A program made the translations under genes and the position numbers. From Coriobacteriia bacterium (lineage in GTDB: Bacteria > Actinomycetota > Coriobacteriia > Anaerosomatales > PHET01), in NCBI GenBank assembly GCA_034370385.1, contig JAXMKZ010000004.1, positions 65,238 through 129,237 of the forward strand: DNA of 64,000 nucleotides, given 5' to 3'. Below the pieces are notes generated by a model that was not told where the DNA came from, did not search any database, and saw nothing but the letters and a program-made list of their open reading frames with translations. Of this stretch, positions 9,548-18,217 are shown one piece after another (the first letter of the stretch is position 1; each line of letters opens with the position of its first letter).

Positions 9548-10972
9548 CTACGCTCCCGTCTCGTCCGTCGTCCGCCACGCCACGCCACGTTCCCAGGTCA
9601 GGCGCACGGCGTGCTGTGTCTGTGCGCCCACTCGGAACTCGTCGCTCATCCTCACTCCGGCGAGCCACACGACGCGCTCGCCGTCGCGAACCACCGGCAC
9701 GAGTCCACGGAGCCTTCGAGGCACCTTGGCATCGGTCAGCAGGTCGGATAGCTTCCTTCTCCCCGGCATACCCAGCGGACGCATGCGCTCGCCGTCCAGC
9801 CAGGGGCCCACGGTCAACTCCGTACCCACAGCCCCCGCGTCGATGACGATCGAATCGTCGCTTCCTGTGGTGTCACCCACGTCGACGCACTCGGAGAGCA
9901 TCGTGCCAGCCCTCCCGAGCGCGGCCTGTCCCGGTAGCGGGAGCAAGCCAGGTGCCAGACGTGAACCCTCGAGCCCCCCTGCCGAGACGACCAGTGTACC
10001 GTACTCACATTCGGCCCTCAGCCCCCCCGGCAAATCGCGCGCGAATGCGTCATCAGCAAGCCCGTCCACCAGCGCCTCGATGTGATCGGCCTCAAGCCGC
10101 GACGCGTCAGGGAAGGCACGCCCAAGCGCGTCGCGCACGGTCCGTCTGGCCATGGTTCGCTCGAGCGAGCGCATCCACTCCCGGTTGAAGCGCGCCTCCC
10201 CCGTCACGACCTGCGCGAAATCGCGAGCGAAGCCGCCCGCGAGGCGGCCGAGCAGGGCATCGTCATCGGCGAGAAGGTCCATCGTGCGACGCATCGACAC
10301 TCGAAACGCCGGGTTCAGCCGCTGCGCCGCCGGAAGGATCTCGGAGCGTACGAACGCGCGCGAGCGCTCAGTGTCGGAGTTCGAAGCGTCCTCGCGCCAC
10401 GAAGCTCCGAGTTGTTCGAGGTACTCCCGCAGCCCGGCGCGCTCGCAGTCGATGAGCGGGCGCACGACGCGCCCCCGTCGGGCAGCGATGCTGGCCAGCG
10501 CACCTGCGCCCGCGCCCGCTATCGCCCGCATGAAGAACGTCTCGATGCGGTCGTCGAGCGTGTGTGCGACCGCGATCCGGCCGGCAGATCGCGCCACTCC
10601 CCGCTCGTCGCACAGGGCGTCCAGCTCATCGTCGGCGAACCGATAGCGCACGCGGCGCCCGGCGTCTTCGAGGTTCAGGTGGTCGGCACGCGCCAGGGCC
10701 GCCACATCGAACCTGACCTCCCGATGCTCGACGTCGAGCTCTTCGCACAGTTCGCGCACGAAACGCTCGTCCGCATCCGCGTGGTCGCCGCGCAGGAGGT
10801 GATTGACGTGAAGCACGCGCAGCCGATGCACCCCCAACTCGCCCGACGACAGCAGGCGAAGCAGCGCGACGGAGTCCGCTCCGCCCGACACCATCACCAC
10901 CACGGGCGCATCCTCGGGAAGGAGGTCATGCCGGGCGACGGTCTGCCGAGCGGTATCGATGAACGAGGTCAT
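9548..10972 (-). CDS. tilS: tRNA(Ile)-lysidine synthase
   Basis: Modifies C34 of the CAU-anticodon tRNA-Ile to lysidine so that it reads AUA. The protein is 474 residues. The N-terminal PP-loop is VMVSGGADSVALLR (about 27-40); HVNHLLRGDHADADE and VAHTLDDRIETFFMR are the expected ATP pyrophosphatase-fold segments. The C-terminal third has the small TilS substrate domain (MRPLGMPGRRKLSDLLTDAK). It starts the tilS-hpt-ftsH series; 73 bp separate it from the C_GCAxxG gene upstream. Confidence 0.95.
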   Translation of the reverse strand: MTSFIDTARQTVARHDLLPEDAPVVVMVSGGADSVALLRLLSSGELGVHRLRVLHVNHLLRGDHADADERFVRELCEELDVEHREVRFDVAALARADHLNLEDAGRRVRYRFADDELDALCDERGVARSAGRIAVAHTLDDRIETFFMRAIAGAGAGALASIAARRGRVVRPLIDCERAGLREYLEQLGASWREDASNSDTERSRAFVRSEILPAAQRLNPAFRVSMRRTMDLLADDDALLGRLAGGFARDFAQVVTGEARFNREWMRSLERTMARRTVRDALGRAFPDASRLEADHIEALVDGLADDAFARDLPGGLRAECEYGTLVVSAGGLEGSRLAPGLLPLPGQAALGRAGTMLSECVDVGDTTGSDDSIVIDAGAVGTELTVGPWLDGERMRPLGMPGRRKLSDLLTDAKVPRRLRGLVPVVRDGERVVWLAGVRMSDEFRVGAQTQHAVRLTWERGVAWRTTDETGA

Positions 10973-11045
10973 GCTGGAGAAGGTACCCGATACGACGAAC
11001 CAGGTGTGGAGAGGGAATGGGGACGCTCAGCCACCAGCCGCGAGG

Positions 11046-11546
11046 TCAGCCTCGCGGAGGCTCCTCCGCGATCTCGACGACCCAGCGAGCGGTACGGCCG
11101 ACGAGCATCGTGCAGTGCGCCCAACGCTCGGGCAGGTGCATGCCGCCGATGCGCTTGACGACCTCATCGCACGATTCAGCATCTTGGTCCTCCACCCAGC
11201 GGCGCCTCAGTTCCGCGGCGCCCTCGTAGGACGGCTCCCACGCATCATCAGCATCCAAGCGCCCCCCGGTGAGTCCGATAGCCATCACGCCACCGGCGAG
11301 CGCCCCGCATATGCAGCGAGAGCCGCCGAGCCCTTCGCAGAAGCCCGAGGCCATCTTGAACACCTCGGGTGGCATCGGATGACCGAGCACCTCGTTGACC
11401 GCTTTGACGACCGACTCCGCGCAGTGAAAGCCCGCCTCGTAGTAGGACGCCGCCGCGAGCTCAGCGGCTTCGGCAGCAGACACGACATCGTCGTCGATGA
11501 TCAGGCTTCGCGCCCCGCTGATGGGGATGTCTATGGCTGAGGACAC
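11046..11546 (-). CDS. C_GCAxxG_C_C family redox-type protein
   Basis: A 166-residue protein of the C_GCAxxG_C_C family, a small Cys-rich family of suspected redox role in anaerobes. Visible: the FHCAESVVKAVNE helix, SGFCEGLGGSRCICGALAGGVMAIGL with conserved cysteines and glycines, then a C in ESCDEVVKRI and one in WAHCTML. No signal peptide, so cytoplasmic. It is divergent from the osmoprotectant transporter across a 165-bp spacer. No biochemical role is established that I can cite, so I give none. Confidence 0.85.
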   Translation of the reverse strand: MSSAIDIPISGARSLIIDDDVVSAAEAAELAAASYYEAGFHCAESVVKAVNEVLGHPMPPEVFKMASGFCEGLGGSRCICGALAGGVMAIGLTGGRLDADDAWEPSYEGAAELRRRWVEDQDAESCDEVVKRIGGMHLPERWAHCTMLVGRTARWVVEIAEEPPRG

Positions 11547-11711
11547 GCCTGAGCCTCCCGGGAGAGATATTCAGCAATCGTATACAGTTTATCACGGAAC
11601 GCAATGATTGAGGATGGCTGCGAGAACGGGTAAGGACACACAACGAGTCAGGTCCTGCTATCATGTGTCCTGATAGTTCTTCACGGTATTGCTGATACGA
11701 GAGGGGAACTC

Positions 11712-12680
11712 ATGTCTGCACGATGGTCGCGGCCCCTACTGGCCGCATTGCTGGCAGCATCGCTCATGCTGGGGGGCTGCGCGGCGCCCCCCACGGAGCC
11801 CGCGTCTGAACCAGCGGCACCGGTGGCCAAAGAGGGCCCGGAGGTCAAGGTCGCGTCACTGCTGGATTCCGAGGGCGTCGTCCTCGGCTCGATGATCATC
11901 AAGATGCTTGAGGCCGATGGCATCAAGACCGTCGACAAGACGAAGTTCGGCACGCCGGACGTCGTGCGCAAGGCGCTTCTCGCGGGGGACGTGGACGCGA
12001 CGATCGACTACACGGGTAGCGGTCAGTACTACGTAGGCCCTGAAGGCGACCCCCTGTGGAACGACCCGGTCGCGGGCTACGAGCAGATCAAGACAGAGGA
12101 CGCCAAGTCCGGCATCGCGTGGCTCTCGCCCGCGCCCGCCAACAACGGCGAGTACCTTGCGGTGACGAAGGCCTTCGCGGACGAGAACCAGCTCGTGACC
12201 ATGGAGGACTTCGCCACCTTCGTGAGGGGCGGAGGAACGGTCAAGCTCGTGGGAGACCAGTCCTGGATGGACAACCCCTCAGGCCTCAAGGCCTATGAGA
12301 AGGCGTACGGATTCACGCTCAAAGACAACCAGAAGATCGGCCTGTCCAACGGCGTGACCGCGCAGTTCATCGAGGCGGTCGTCAAGGGCACTGACGGCGC
12401 GAACGTAGCCGAGGTGTACGCCACCGACGGCGGCCTTGCCGAGCAGGGACTCGTCGTGCTGACAGACTCCAAGAACGTGCCGCCCTTCTACGCGCCGACT
12501 CCGCTCTTCCGCAGCGCCATACTCGAGGCGTACCCTGAGATCGCTTCGATCCTTGCGCCCGTGTTCGCTTCTCTGACGACCGAGAAGCTCCAAGAGCTGA
12601 ACCGCGAAGTGGCGTTCGGCGGCAAGTCAGGTCCCGCGGTCGCCGAGGAGTACCTGAGGGCGAACGGGTTCCTCGAGTAG
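11712..12680 (+). CDS. Osmoprotectant ABC transporter substrate-binding lipoprotein (OpuC/YehZ type)
   Basis: Extracytoplasmic binding protein for a glycine betaine/choline/osmoprotectant ABC importer. The protein is 322 residues. The signal peptide ends in lipobox LGGC (about residue 23), followed by a Pro/Ala-rich linker. The mature part begins EVKVASLLDSEGVVLGSMI, has DATIDYTGSG, and ends with the KLQELNREVAFGGK-type tail of the OpuAC superfamily. It is the first gene of a four-gene plus-strand operon; the permease starts 11 bp downstream. Ligand specificity cannot be read from sequence alone. Confidence 0.92.
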   Translation: MSARWSRPLLAALLAASLMLGGCAAPPTEPASEPAAPVAKEGPEVKVASLLDSEGVVLGSMIIKMLEADGIKTVDKTKFGTPDVVRKALLAGDVDATIDYTGSGQYYVGPEGDPLWNDPVAGYEQIKTEDAKSGIAWLSPAPANNGEYLAVTKAFADENQLVTMEDFATFVRGGGTVKLVGDQSWMDNPSGLKAYEKAYGFTLKDNQKIGLSNGVTAQFIEAVVKGTDGANVAEVYATDGGLAEQGLVVLTDSKNVPPFYAPTPLFRSAILEAYPEIASILAPVFASLTTEKLQELNREVAFGGKSGPAVAEEYLRANGFLE

Positions 12681-12691
12681 AGAGCCAGCAC

Positions 12692-13876
12692 GTGACGGAT
12701 TCCACCGGCACGGTACGTGAGTACGCGAAGGTCGTCGCGGTCACCGGGTCACTCCTCGGGGCTGCGGCGGCCTTCGTTCCTCACGGGATATCGTTCAATC
12801 CCAACCGGATCATGGAAGGCGAGCCCGTCTCGCTCGCAGCGGGGCTGGGCGCGTGGGGCTGGTTGCTCGTTGCCGCCTGGATCGCTGCCGCGATTCTGAC
12901 GCTCAGTCCCCTGTCGGATCGCGCGCGCGGCATCAGCGTGACACTCCTAGGCGGCGCGGCTCCCGTCGTGATGCTGGCAGGTGCCGGCGCTGAGGCCGCC
13001 GCATGGGTCGCCCAGGAAGGCGACATCGCCCGGACCTCGCTTCTATGGGCGGCGTGGCTGTCGCTGTTCTCCTCCTACGTCGTGATCTTCGCTGCCACTG
13101 CATGGGTGCCCGCAGGCAAGCTGCGCGTGGTGCTCACCTACCTACCGGTAATCGCAGTCATCGCGCTGATGGTCACCGGCCAGCTCTCGGAGCTGGCCGT
13201 AGCCCGTGAGTACGCCAACAACGCCGAGAGCTTCGCCCGCGAGCTGCGCCTGCATCTGGCCTACGTCGCCGGAGCCGTGTCCATCGGACTCGTGTTCGGG
13301 TTGCTGCTCGGCCTGCTCGCTGCTCGCCGGCGCTCGCTCGAACCTGCGGTGTTCGGGACGCTTAACGTGCTGCAGGTCTTCCCCACCCTGGCGTTCATCG
13401 GACTCATGTACCCGGTGCTCTCGGGGCTCTCGCAGCGCTTCGCGATCTTCGAGCAGCTCGGCGTCCGCGGGGTCGGTTGGGCGCCGGTGATCATCGTGCT
13501 GTCCGCTTACGCCGTCTACCCCATAGCGCGCAACACCTACACGGCGCTCGTCACGCTCGACACGAGCGTGCTCGATGCAGCGCGGGGCGTCGGGATGGGC
13601 CGCCTGAGGCTGCTCGCCGAGGTCGAGCTCCCGCTGGCGCTGCCGGTCATCGTCGCCGGTTTGCGCATCGCGCTCGTCCAAACGACCGCCGGTGCGATAA
13701 TCGCCGGGCTGATCGGCGGGGGCGGACTGGGTACGTTCGTGTTTCTGGGTGCCGGTGAGACCGCGACCGACCTCATCATGCTCGGGGTGATCCCGATCAT
13801 GGCTCTGGCGCTCTTCTTCGACCGGTCAGTGCTCGCCTTGCAGCGGGCACTGCAACCCTGGGACGAGACGCGATGA
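12692..13876 (+). CDS. Osmoprotectant ABC transporter permease (YehY-like, long)
   Basis: Inner-membrane permease of 394 residues from a GTG start. The first ~170 residues add several extra hydrophobic segments (e.g. LGAWGWLLVAAWIAAAILTL); the core BPD transport domain follows from about 190. The coupling (EAA) loop is ARGVGMGRLRLLAEVELPLALPVIVAGLR (about 295-323), which contacts the ATPase. The long two-part architecture resembles enterobacterial YehY. The stop overlaps the ATPase start by 4 nt. Confidence 0.9.
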   Translation: MTDSTGTVREYAKVVAVTGSLLGAAAAFVPHGISFNPNRIMEGEPVSLAAGLGAWGWLLVAAWIAAAILTLSPLSDRARGISVTLLGGAAPVVMLAGAGAEAAAWVAQEGDIARTSLLWAAWLSLFSSYVVIFAATAWVPAGKLRVVLTYLPVIAVIALMVTGQLSELAVAREYANNAESFARELRLHLAYVAGAVSIGLVFGLLLGLLAARRRSLEPAVFGTLNVLQVFPTLAFIGLMYPVLSGLSQRFAIFEQLGVRGVGWAPVIIVLSAYAVYPIARNTYTALVTLDTSVLDAARGVGMGRLRLLAEVELPLALPVIVAGLRIALVQTTAGAIIAGLIGGGGLGTFVFLGAGETATDLIMLGVIPIMALALFFDRSVLALQRALQPWDETR

Positions 13877-14877
13877 TACGGATCGAGGGACTCACCAAGA
13901 CCTACGGCGATTTCACCGCCGTCGACCACGTGGACCTTGAGGTGGCCGATGGACAGTTCTGCGTCCTGCTCGGCCCTTCCGGTTCGGGCAAGACAACGAT
14001 GCTTCGCATGGTCAACCGCATGATCGAGCCCACGAGTGGCACGGTGACGCTGGACGGCGCTGATACATCCGAGATGAAACCCGAGCAGCTCCGCCGCACG
14101 ATGGGCTACGTGATCCAGAACACCGGCCTGTTCCCCAACATGACGATCCATCGAAACGTCGCCACCGTTCCTCGCCTGCTGGGTTGGGACAAGAAGCGCA
14201 TCGACGCCCGCGTCAGCGAACTGCTCGATCTGGTGGGGCTGGACCCCGAGGTGTACGCCCGCAAGCGTCCGGCACAGCTGTCCGGGGGCGAGGCGCAGCG
14301 CGTCGGCGTCGCCCGCGCGCTGGCGGCCGATCCGCCGGTCCTGCTCATGGACGAGCCCTTCGGGGCCGTGGATCCACTCACGCGGGAGCGTCTGCAGCAG
14401 GAGATGAAGCGACTGCAAGCCAAGGTCCGCAAGACGATCCTGTTCGTCACGCACGACATCGACGAGGCGGTCTTGCTCGCCGACCGGATCGCGCTGCTCA
14501 AGAACGGTGTTCTCCAGCAGTTCGCGACACCCGAAGCGATGTGGCGCGAGCCGGCAAACGAGTTCGTGCGCAGCTTCTTCGGCGAGAACCTGGGGCTACG
14601 GATCATGGCGAGGCACTGTCTGGCCACAGTCACGCTTGAACCCCTGGAGTCCGGCGCCTCGCTCGACGGCCTGCCCCGGATCGCGGCGACCGCAACCCTC
14701 AAGGAGGCGCTGGCAGAACTCGTCGGCTCGCGTGCGGAGCGCGTCCTCGTCATGGACGGCGACCGTGGACGGGGCACATTCGGCTACGACGATCTCGTGC
14801 GCGCGCTGGGCGACGGGAGCACAGGAACTGCGGGCGAATGCCCTCCGGCTGCCACCGGGGGAAGTGAGCGGGCATGA
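13873..14877 (+). CDS. Osmoprotectant ABC transporter ATPase with partial CBS-like tail
   Basis: Energises the osmoprotectant importer. The protein is 334 residues. Walker A is GPSGSGKTT (about 36-44), the signature is LSGGEAQRVGVARAL, Walker B is VLLMDEPFGAVD, and the H-loop is FVTHDIDEA. After about residue 240 a C-terminal segment (RIAATATLKEALAELVGSRAERV...) looks like a single shortened CBS half, which in OpuA-type ATPases senses ionic strength; that role here is inference. It overlaps both permease genes by 4 nt, so the operon is tightly coupled. Confidence 0.94.
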   Translation: MIRIEGLTKTYGDFTAVDHVDLEVADGQFCVLLGPSGSGKTTMLRMVNRMIEPTSGTVTLDGADTSEMKPEQLRRTMGYVIQNTGLFPNMTIHRNVATVPRLLGWDKKRIDARVSELLDLVGLDPEVYARKRPAQLSGGEAQRVGVARALAADPPVLLMDEPFGAVDPLTRERLQQEMKRLQAKVRKTILFVTHDIDEAVLLADRIALLKNGVLQQFATPEAMWREPANEFVRSFFGENLGLRIMARHCLATVTLEPLESGASLDGLPRIAATATLKEALAELVGSRAERVLVMDGDRGRGTFGYDDLVRALGDGSTGTAGECPPAATGGSERA

Positions 14878-15626
14878 GGTCGAGCCGGGCGGTGGTAGCG
14901 CGACACTGGGCCACCGTGGCCGTCCTCGCCGCGGCCACCCTGTGGATGACCTTTGACACCGAGGGCTTCTCTCGCCTGCTCTCTGCACTCGTACCGGAGG
15001 CGGATGTCGTGATGTACCCGACCAAGCCCCTGTCCCAACTGATGGCCGAACAGGTATTCATCGTCGCTGTGGCCAGTGCGGTGGCGCTCGTGATCGGCGC
15101 CCTGCTCGGCGCCCTCGGGCTCTCACGGATCGGCAGACCCTTCCGCGACGTCATCGTCAGCGTCGCCAACCTCGCCCAGACGATTCCGAGTGTGGCGATC
15201 ATGGCGCTCGCTGTGCCGGTCATCGGCTACGGAGCCGAGCCGGTGGTTCTGGCGTTGGTCCTCTACAGCATCCTGCCCGTCACGCTGAACGTCATCGCCG
15301 GCATCGAGGGTGTGCCCGCCGACGCGCATGACGCGGCCATCGGCATGGGGATGTCCGCACGTCAGCGCTTCATCTCGGTCGAGATGCCGCTGGCCATGCC
15401 CGTCATGGTGGGCGGCGTGAAGAACATGCTCGTCATCAACGTGAGCGCGGCCACCATGGGGGCGATCGTGGCGGCCGGCGGACTCGGGATGCCGATCCTT
15501 GCCGGCTTCAAGGAGTACAACGATGCGTTCATCCTCGAGGGTGCTCTGCCCGCGATTGCGCTGGCGCTGCTCCTGGACCGCCTGCTGACCAGTCCCAGCG
15601 AACTCACGGCGGAGCCGACGGCGTAG
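14874..15626 (+). CDS. Osmoprotectant ABC transporter permease (YehW-like, short)
   Basis: Second permease of the importer, 250 residues with about six predicted membrane segments. The EAA-type loop is DAAIGMGMSARQRFISVEMPLAMPVMVGGVK (about 155-185). The ISVEMPLAMPV and AAGGLGMPILAGF stretches are typical of OpuCB/YehW permeases. It ends the four-gene operon; the convergent CcdA-like gene begins 38 bp away on the other strand. Confidence 0.92.
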   Translation: MRSSRAVVARHWATVAVLAAATLWMTFDTEGFSRLLSALVPEADVVMYPTKPLSQLMAEQVFIVAVASAVALVIGALLGALGLSRIGRPFRDVIVSVANLAQTIPSVAIMALAVPVIGYGAEPVVLALVLYSILPVTLNVIAGIEGVPADAHDAAIGMGMSARQRFISVEMPLAMPVMVGGVKNMLVINVSAATMGAIVAAGGLGMPILAGFKEYNDAFILEGALPAIALALLLDRLLTSPSELTAEPTA

Positions 15627-15664
15627 CGGCCGAAACACCGGCGAGCCCTCGACCCGCGCGCGCT

Positions 15665-16342
15665 TCAGCCGACTGCCCCGAACACGTCGAAGACGACGAC
15701 GAGGTAGTAGACGGCCACGCTCGTCATCACCGCACCGGCCACGAACGAGATCGCTCGCTCCCGCTCGACGAGCACGTTGACCATCCGCCGGCTCGCCGCG
15801 CGGGTGACCAGCGAGAACGCGATGAGCGGCGTGCCGATACCGAGGCCGAAGGCCACGAAGTTGGCCAGACTCGCAACGGGGTCGGTCACCAGCACGCTTC
15901 GGGCGAGGAACGCAGCGATGAAGGCAGGGTTACAGGGGATGACGATGGCGCCGAAGAAGAAGCCGTAGAGGTAGCTCGCCAGCAGCGGATTCTTCGGCTC
16001 GGGCAACCGCACTTTGCGACGGACCTCGACGCCGGCCATCATGAGCACGCCGATGACCGCCAGAATGGCGAACGCTATCGGCGAGATGACTCCGATGACC
16101 TGCTGAAGCGACTCCTGCAGCAGGGTCGTGAAGACGAGCCCGAGGATGAGCATGAAGCTCACCACGCCTGCGGTCACCACGAGACCCGTGAGGGCCAGCA
16201 CCCGACGATCATCTCGATCGGCGTTGGCAAGCCGCGCCATGCGAGCAAGGAACGCGGGATACAGCGGAATGACGCACAGCGCCGTCAGCGGCGTCAGAAG
16301 ACCGAGCAGGTAGCTCGCTCCCACAAAGCGAAACCAGTCCAC
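15665..16342 (-). CDS. ccdA: CcdA/DsbD-type transmembrane thiol-disulfide electron carrier
   Basis: A 225-residue integral membrane protein with about six hydrophobic segments. Two cysteines lie in membrane-helix contexts with nearby prolines: C23 (TALCVIPLYPAF) and C137 (VIPCNPAF). This is the cysteine pair CcdA proteins use to move reducing equivalents from cytoplasmic thioredoxin to an extracytoplasmic partner. The GTG start at 16342 lies 3 nt beyond the TGA stop of the selenothioredoxin gene, so the two are coupled. In CcdA operons the adjacent TlpA/ResA-like protein is normally the electron acceptor; here that partner has Sec in place of Cys. Confidence 0.88.
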   Translation of the reverse strand: MDWFRFVGASYLLGLLTPLTALCVIPLYPAFLARMARLANADRDDRRVLALTGLVVTAGVVSFMLILGLVFTTLLQESLQQVIGVISPIAFAILAVIGVLMMAGVEVRRKVRLPEPKNPLLASYLYGFFFGAIVIPCNPAFIAAFLARSVLVTDPVASLANFVAFGLGIGTPLIAFSLVTRAASRRMVNVLVERERAISFVAGAVMTSVAVYYLVVVFDVFGAVG

Positions 16343-16345
16343 CCG

Positions 16346-16960
16346 TCAGCGTCCTTTCGCGATCTCGGACTTCAGCTCTTCGATGTCTTTGAGCCCGCTC
16401 GGCAGCAACCGGGCCGAAGTCTGGTCTGCCGAGATGAGCACGATAGGCGCCTGCGGCGGCGTCACGATCTCGGGACCGAATTCCTGAATCAGCGCGGCAG
16501 TGAGGGGTCCTGGAGATATCGCGACCGGCTCAGTGAGCCCACGCTCCTTCCACACCTGACGCAGCAGTCCCGCGTCCTCGTTCTCGTCGATGCCCAGTGC
16601 CACCAGAACCGTCACGCGGTCCTCGTCCAGCAGCTCATCCAAGATGGCCTGCTGGCGCTTGCACGTGCTTCACCAGGTGGCGAAGGAGTGCAGCAACACG
16701 GGCTTGCCCTTGTAGTCGGCAAGCCGGAACTGCTTGCCCGTCACGGCGTCCTCGAGTTCCGTGTCGAGCCAAGCTATCTGGCTCGCGGGCGGCGATGTCG
16801 GTGCCGGATCGGGCTCGGCGGTGTCAGGAGCCGCCGTGTCCGTCGCGGGTTCCGAGGGCACCGTCGGCACCTGGGCGACCGGCTCCGGCGAGGGGGTGCA
16901 TCCTATTCCCACCACCGCGATCAGCAGCGTCGCGAAGGCGAGTATCATCCTGTACCTCAT
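16346..16960 (-). CDS. Thioredoxin-fold (TlpA/ResA-like) lipoprotein, probable selenoprotein with in-frame TGA
   Basis: Read through the TGA at 16672-16670 this is a 204-residue protein. Start ATG 16960 has an AGGAG ribosome site 5 nt upstream. Residues 1-21 form a lipoprotein-type signal ending VGIGC; 22-60 is a Pro/Thr/Ala linker; the thioredoxin fold begins at about 62. The strand before the active site (GKPVLLHSFATW, 85-96) is followed by TGA-Ser-Thr-Cys-Lys, so TGA lies exactly at the first cysteine of a WCxxC motif (U97, C100). The same frame continues with a normal TlpA-like C-terminal half, including an APIVLI segment with the expected cis-Pro, to a TGA stop at 16346. A 7-bp perfect hairpin follows the TGA. 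A nonsense mutation is the alternative. Confidence 0.87.
16627..16655 (-). promoter_or_regulatory. Candidate bacterial SECIS hairpin
   Basis: Starting 15 nt after the in-frame TGA, CCAGCAG (16655-16649) pairs perfectly with CTGCTGG (16633-16627). Inside the 15-nt loop, CATC and GATG can pair again around a TTG triloop, giving an extended imperfect hairpin with its apex about 28 nt after the TGA. Bacterial SECIS elements lie within the coding region just downstream of UGA with the loop about 16-37 nt away and a G in or near the loop, which fits. No folding energy was computed. Confidence 0.65.
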
Positions 16961-17071
16961 GTGACTCCTGTCGTCGTGGGTCGTGATGATGATACCCACG
17001 CACCGACGCTAGCGACGCCCCGCGACAGGGCATAGACTACGGCGGTGGCCCGACAACCTTGGGAGATTCAG

Positions 17072-18181
17072 TTGACGCACTTCAACCTCACTGACGCCGC
17101 GCTCGAACCTATCGCAGTCAAGGTCGCGGCAGGCGAACGACTGACGCGTGACGACGGCATCGCGCTCTACGCATCCAACGACCTCATCGGCATCGGCCAG
17201 ATGGCCGATCACGTGCGGCAGCGCATCAACGGCGACCGCGTGTACTTCATGGTCAACCGCCACATCAACCCGACGAACATCTGCCGCAACCGCTGCAAGT
17301 TCTGCGCGTTCGCACGCAACGCCGACGAGGCGGGCGCCTACGAGATGACGCTCGACGAGGTCGCCAAGGCCGCCGCTGAGGGCGCTGCCGACGGTGCCTA
17401 CGAGATCCATATCGTGAGCGGGCTGCACCCCGACTGGAGCTACGAGTTCTACATCGACATGGTCGCCCGCACGCGCGCCGCCGTGCCCGACCACGTCATC
17501 GTCCAGGCGTTCACCGCGGTCGAGATCGAGCACATGGCGATCATCAGCGGCAAGACCACGAGCGACGTGCTGACCGACCTCAAGGCCGCGGGCCTCGACG
17601 CACTACCCGGCGGCGGCGCGGAGATCTTCAGCGAGCGCACGCGCGTAGCCGCTTGGGACAAGAAGACGAAGGGCGATGTCTGGCTGCGGATCCACGGTGA
17701 GGCGCACGCACTCGGCATCAAGACCAACTGCACGATGCTCTACGGTCACATCGAGACGCGCGCGGAGCGCGTCGACCACCTCATCCGCCTGCGTGAACAG
17801 CAGGACGCATCCGGTGGCTTCCTCGCCTTCATCCCGCTTGCTTTCCATCCCGCCAACACCGAGCTTGCCGACCTGCCCGCGACGACGGGCTTCGATGATC
17901 TCAAGACGCTCGCGATCGCACGCCTGATGCTCGACAACATCCCGCACATCAAGGCGTTCTGGATCATGGTGGGGCTCAAGGTGGCGCAGCTGTCGACGGC
18001 TTTCGGCGTCGACGACATCGACGGCACGGTGGTCGAAGAGAAGATCACGCACATGGCCGGCGCCACGACCCCCGAAGCGCTGTCGAAAGACGATCTCGTC
18101 GGGATGATCGAGGAAACGGGACACACGGCTGTCGAACGCGACACGCTCTATCGGGTCGTCCGCGTGTACGGCGAAAAGTAG
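17072..18181 (+). CDS. mqnE: Aminodeoxyfutalosine synthase (radical SAM)
   Basis: Radical SAM enzyme that joins 3-[(1-carboxyvinyl)oxy]benzoate (the MqnA product) to SAM-derived 5'-deoxyadenosine, forming aminodeoxyfutalosine in futalosine-type menaquinone synthesis. The [4Fe-4S] motif is NICRNRCKFCAFAR; GLHPDWSYEFYIDM and GLDALPGGGAEIFSERTR are typical of the MqnE/MqnC family. TTG at 17072 is chosen because GGGAG lies 6 nt upstream; GTG at 17045 (378 residues) is in frame but lacks a good ribosome site. It is divergent from the selenothioredoxin gene and separated from mqnA by the antiporter. Confidence 0.93.
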   Translation: MTHFNLTDAALEPIAVKVAAGERLTRDDGIALYASNDLIGIGQMADHVRQRINGDRVYFMVNRHINPTNICRNRCKFCAFARNADEAGAYEMTLDEVAKAAAEGAADGAYEIHIVSGLHPDWSYEFYIDMVARTRAAVPDHVIVQAFTAVEIEHMAIISGKTTSDVLTDLKAAGLDALPGGGAEIFSERTRVAAWDKKTKGDVWLRIHGEAHALGIKTNCTMLYGHIETRAERVDHLIRLREQQDASGGFLAFIPLAFHPANTELADLPATTGFDDLKTLAIARLMLDNIPHIKAFWIMVGLKVAQLSTAFGVDDIDGTVVEEKITHMAGATTPEALSKDDLVGMIEETGHTAVERDTLYRVVRVYGEK

Positions 18182-18217
18182 CGTCCGGGGCGCCGGGAGA
18201 CCGCGACCGCCATCGGC

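Noticed and set aside
11038-11057. CCGCGAGG-TCAG-CCTCGCGG hairpin at the end of the C_GCAxxG gene as a terminator
   Set aside because: It encloses the stop codon and has no T-tract on the minus strand; too weak to call.
16670-16999. A complete short lipoprotein ending at FATW, and a separate downstream protein starting at TTG 16642
   Set aside because: The frame is continuous through one TGA at the catalytic Cys position, and neither half alone makes a complete thioredoxin fold. I treat it as one selenoprotein gene, with pseudogene as the alternative.
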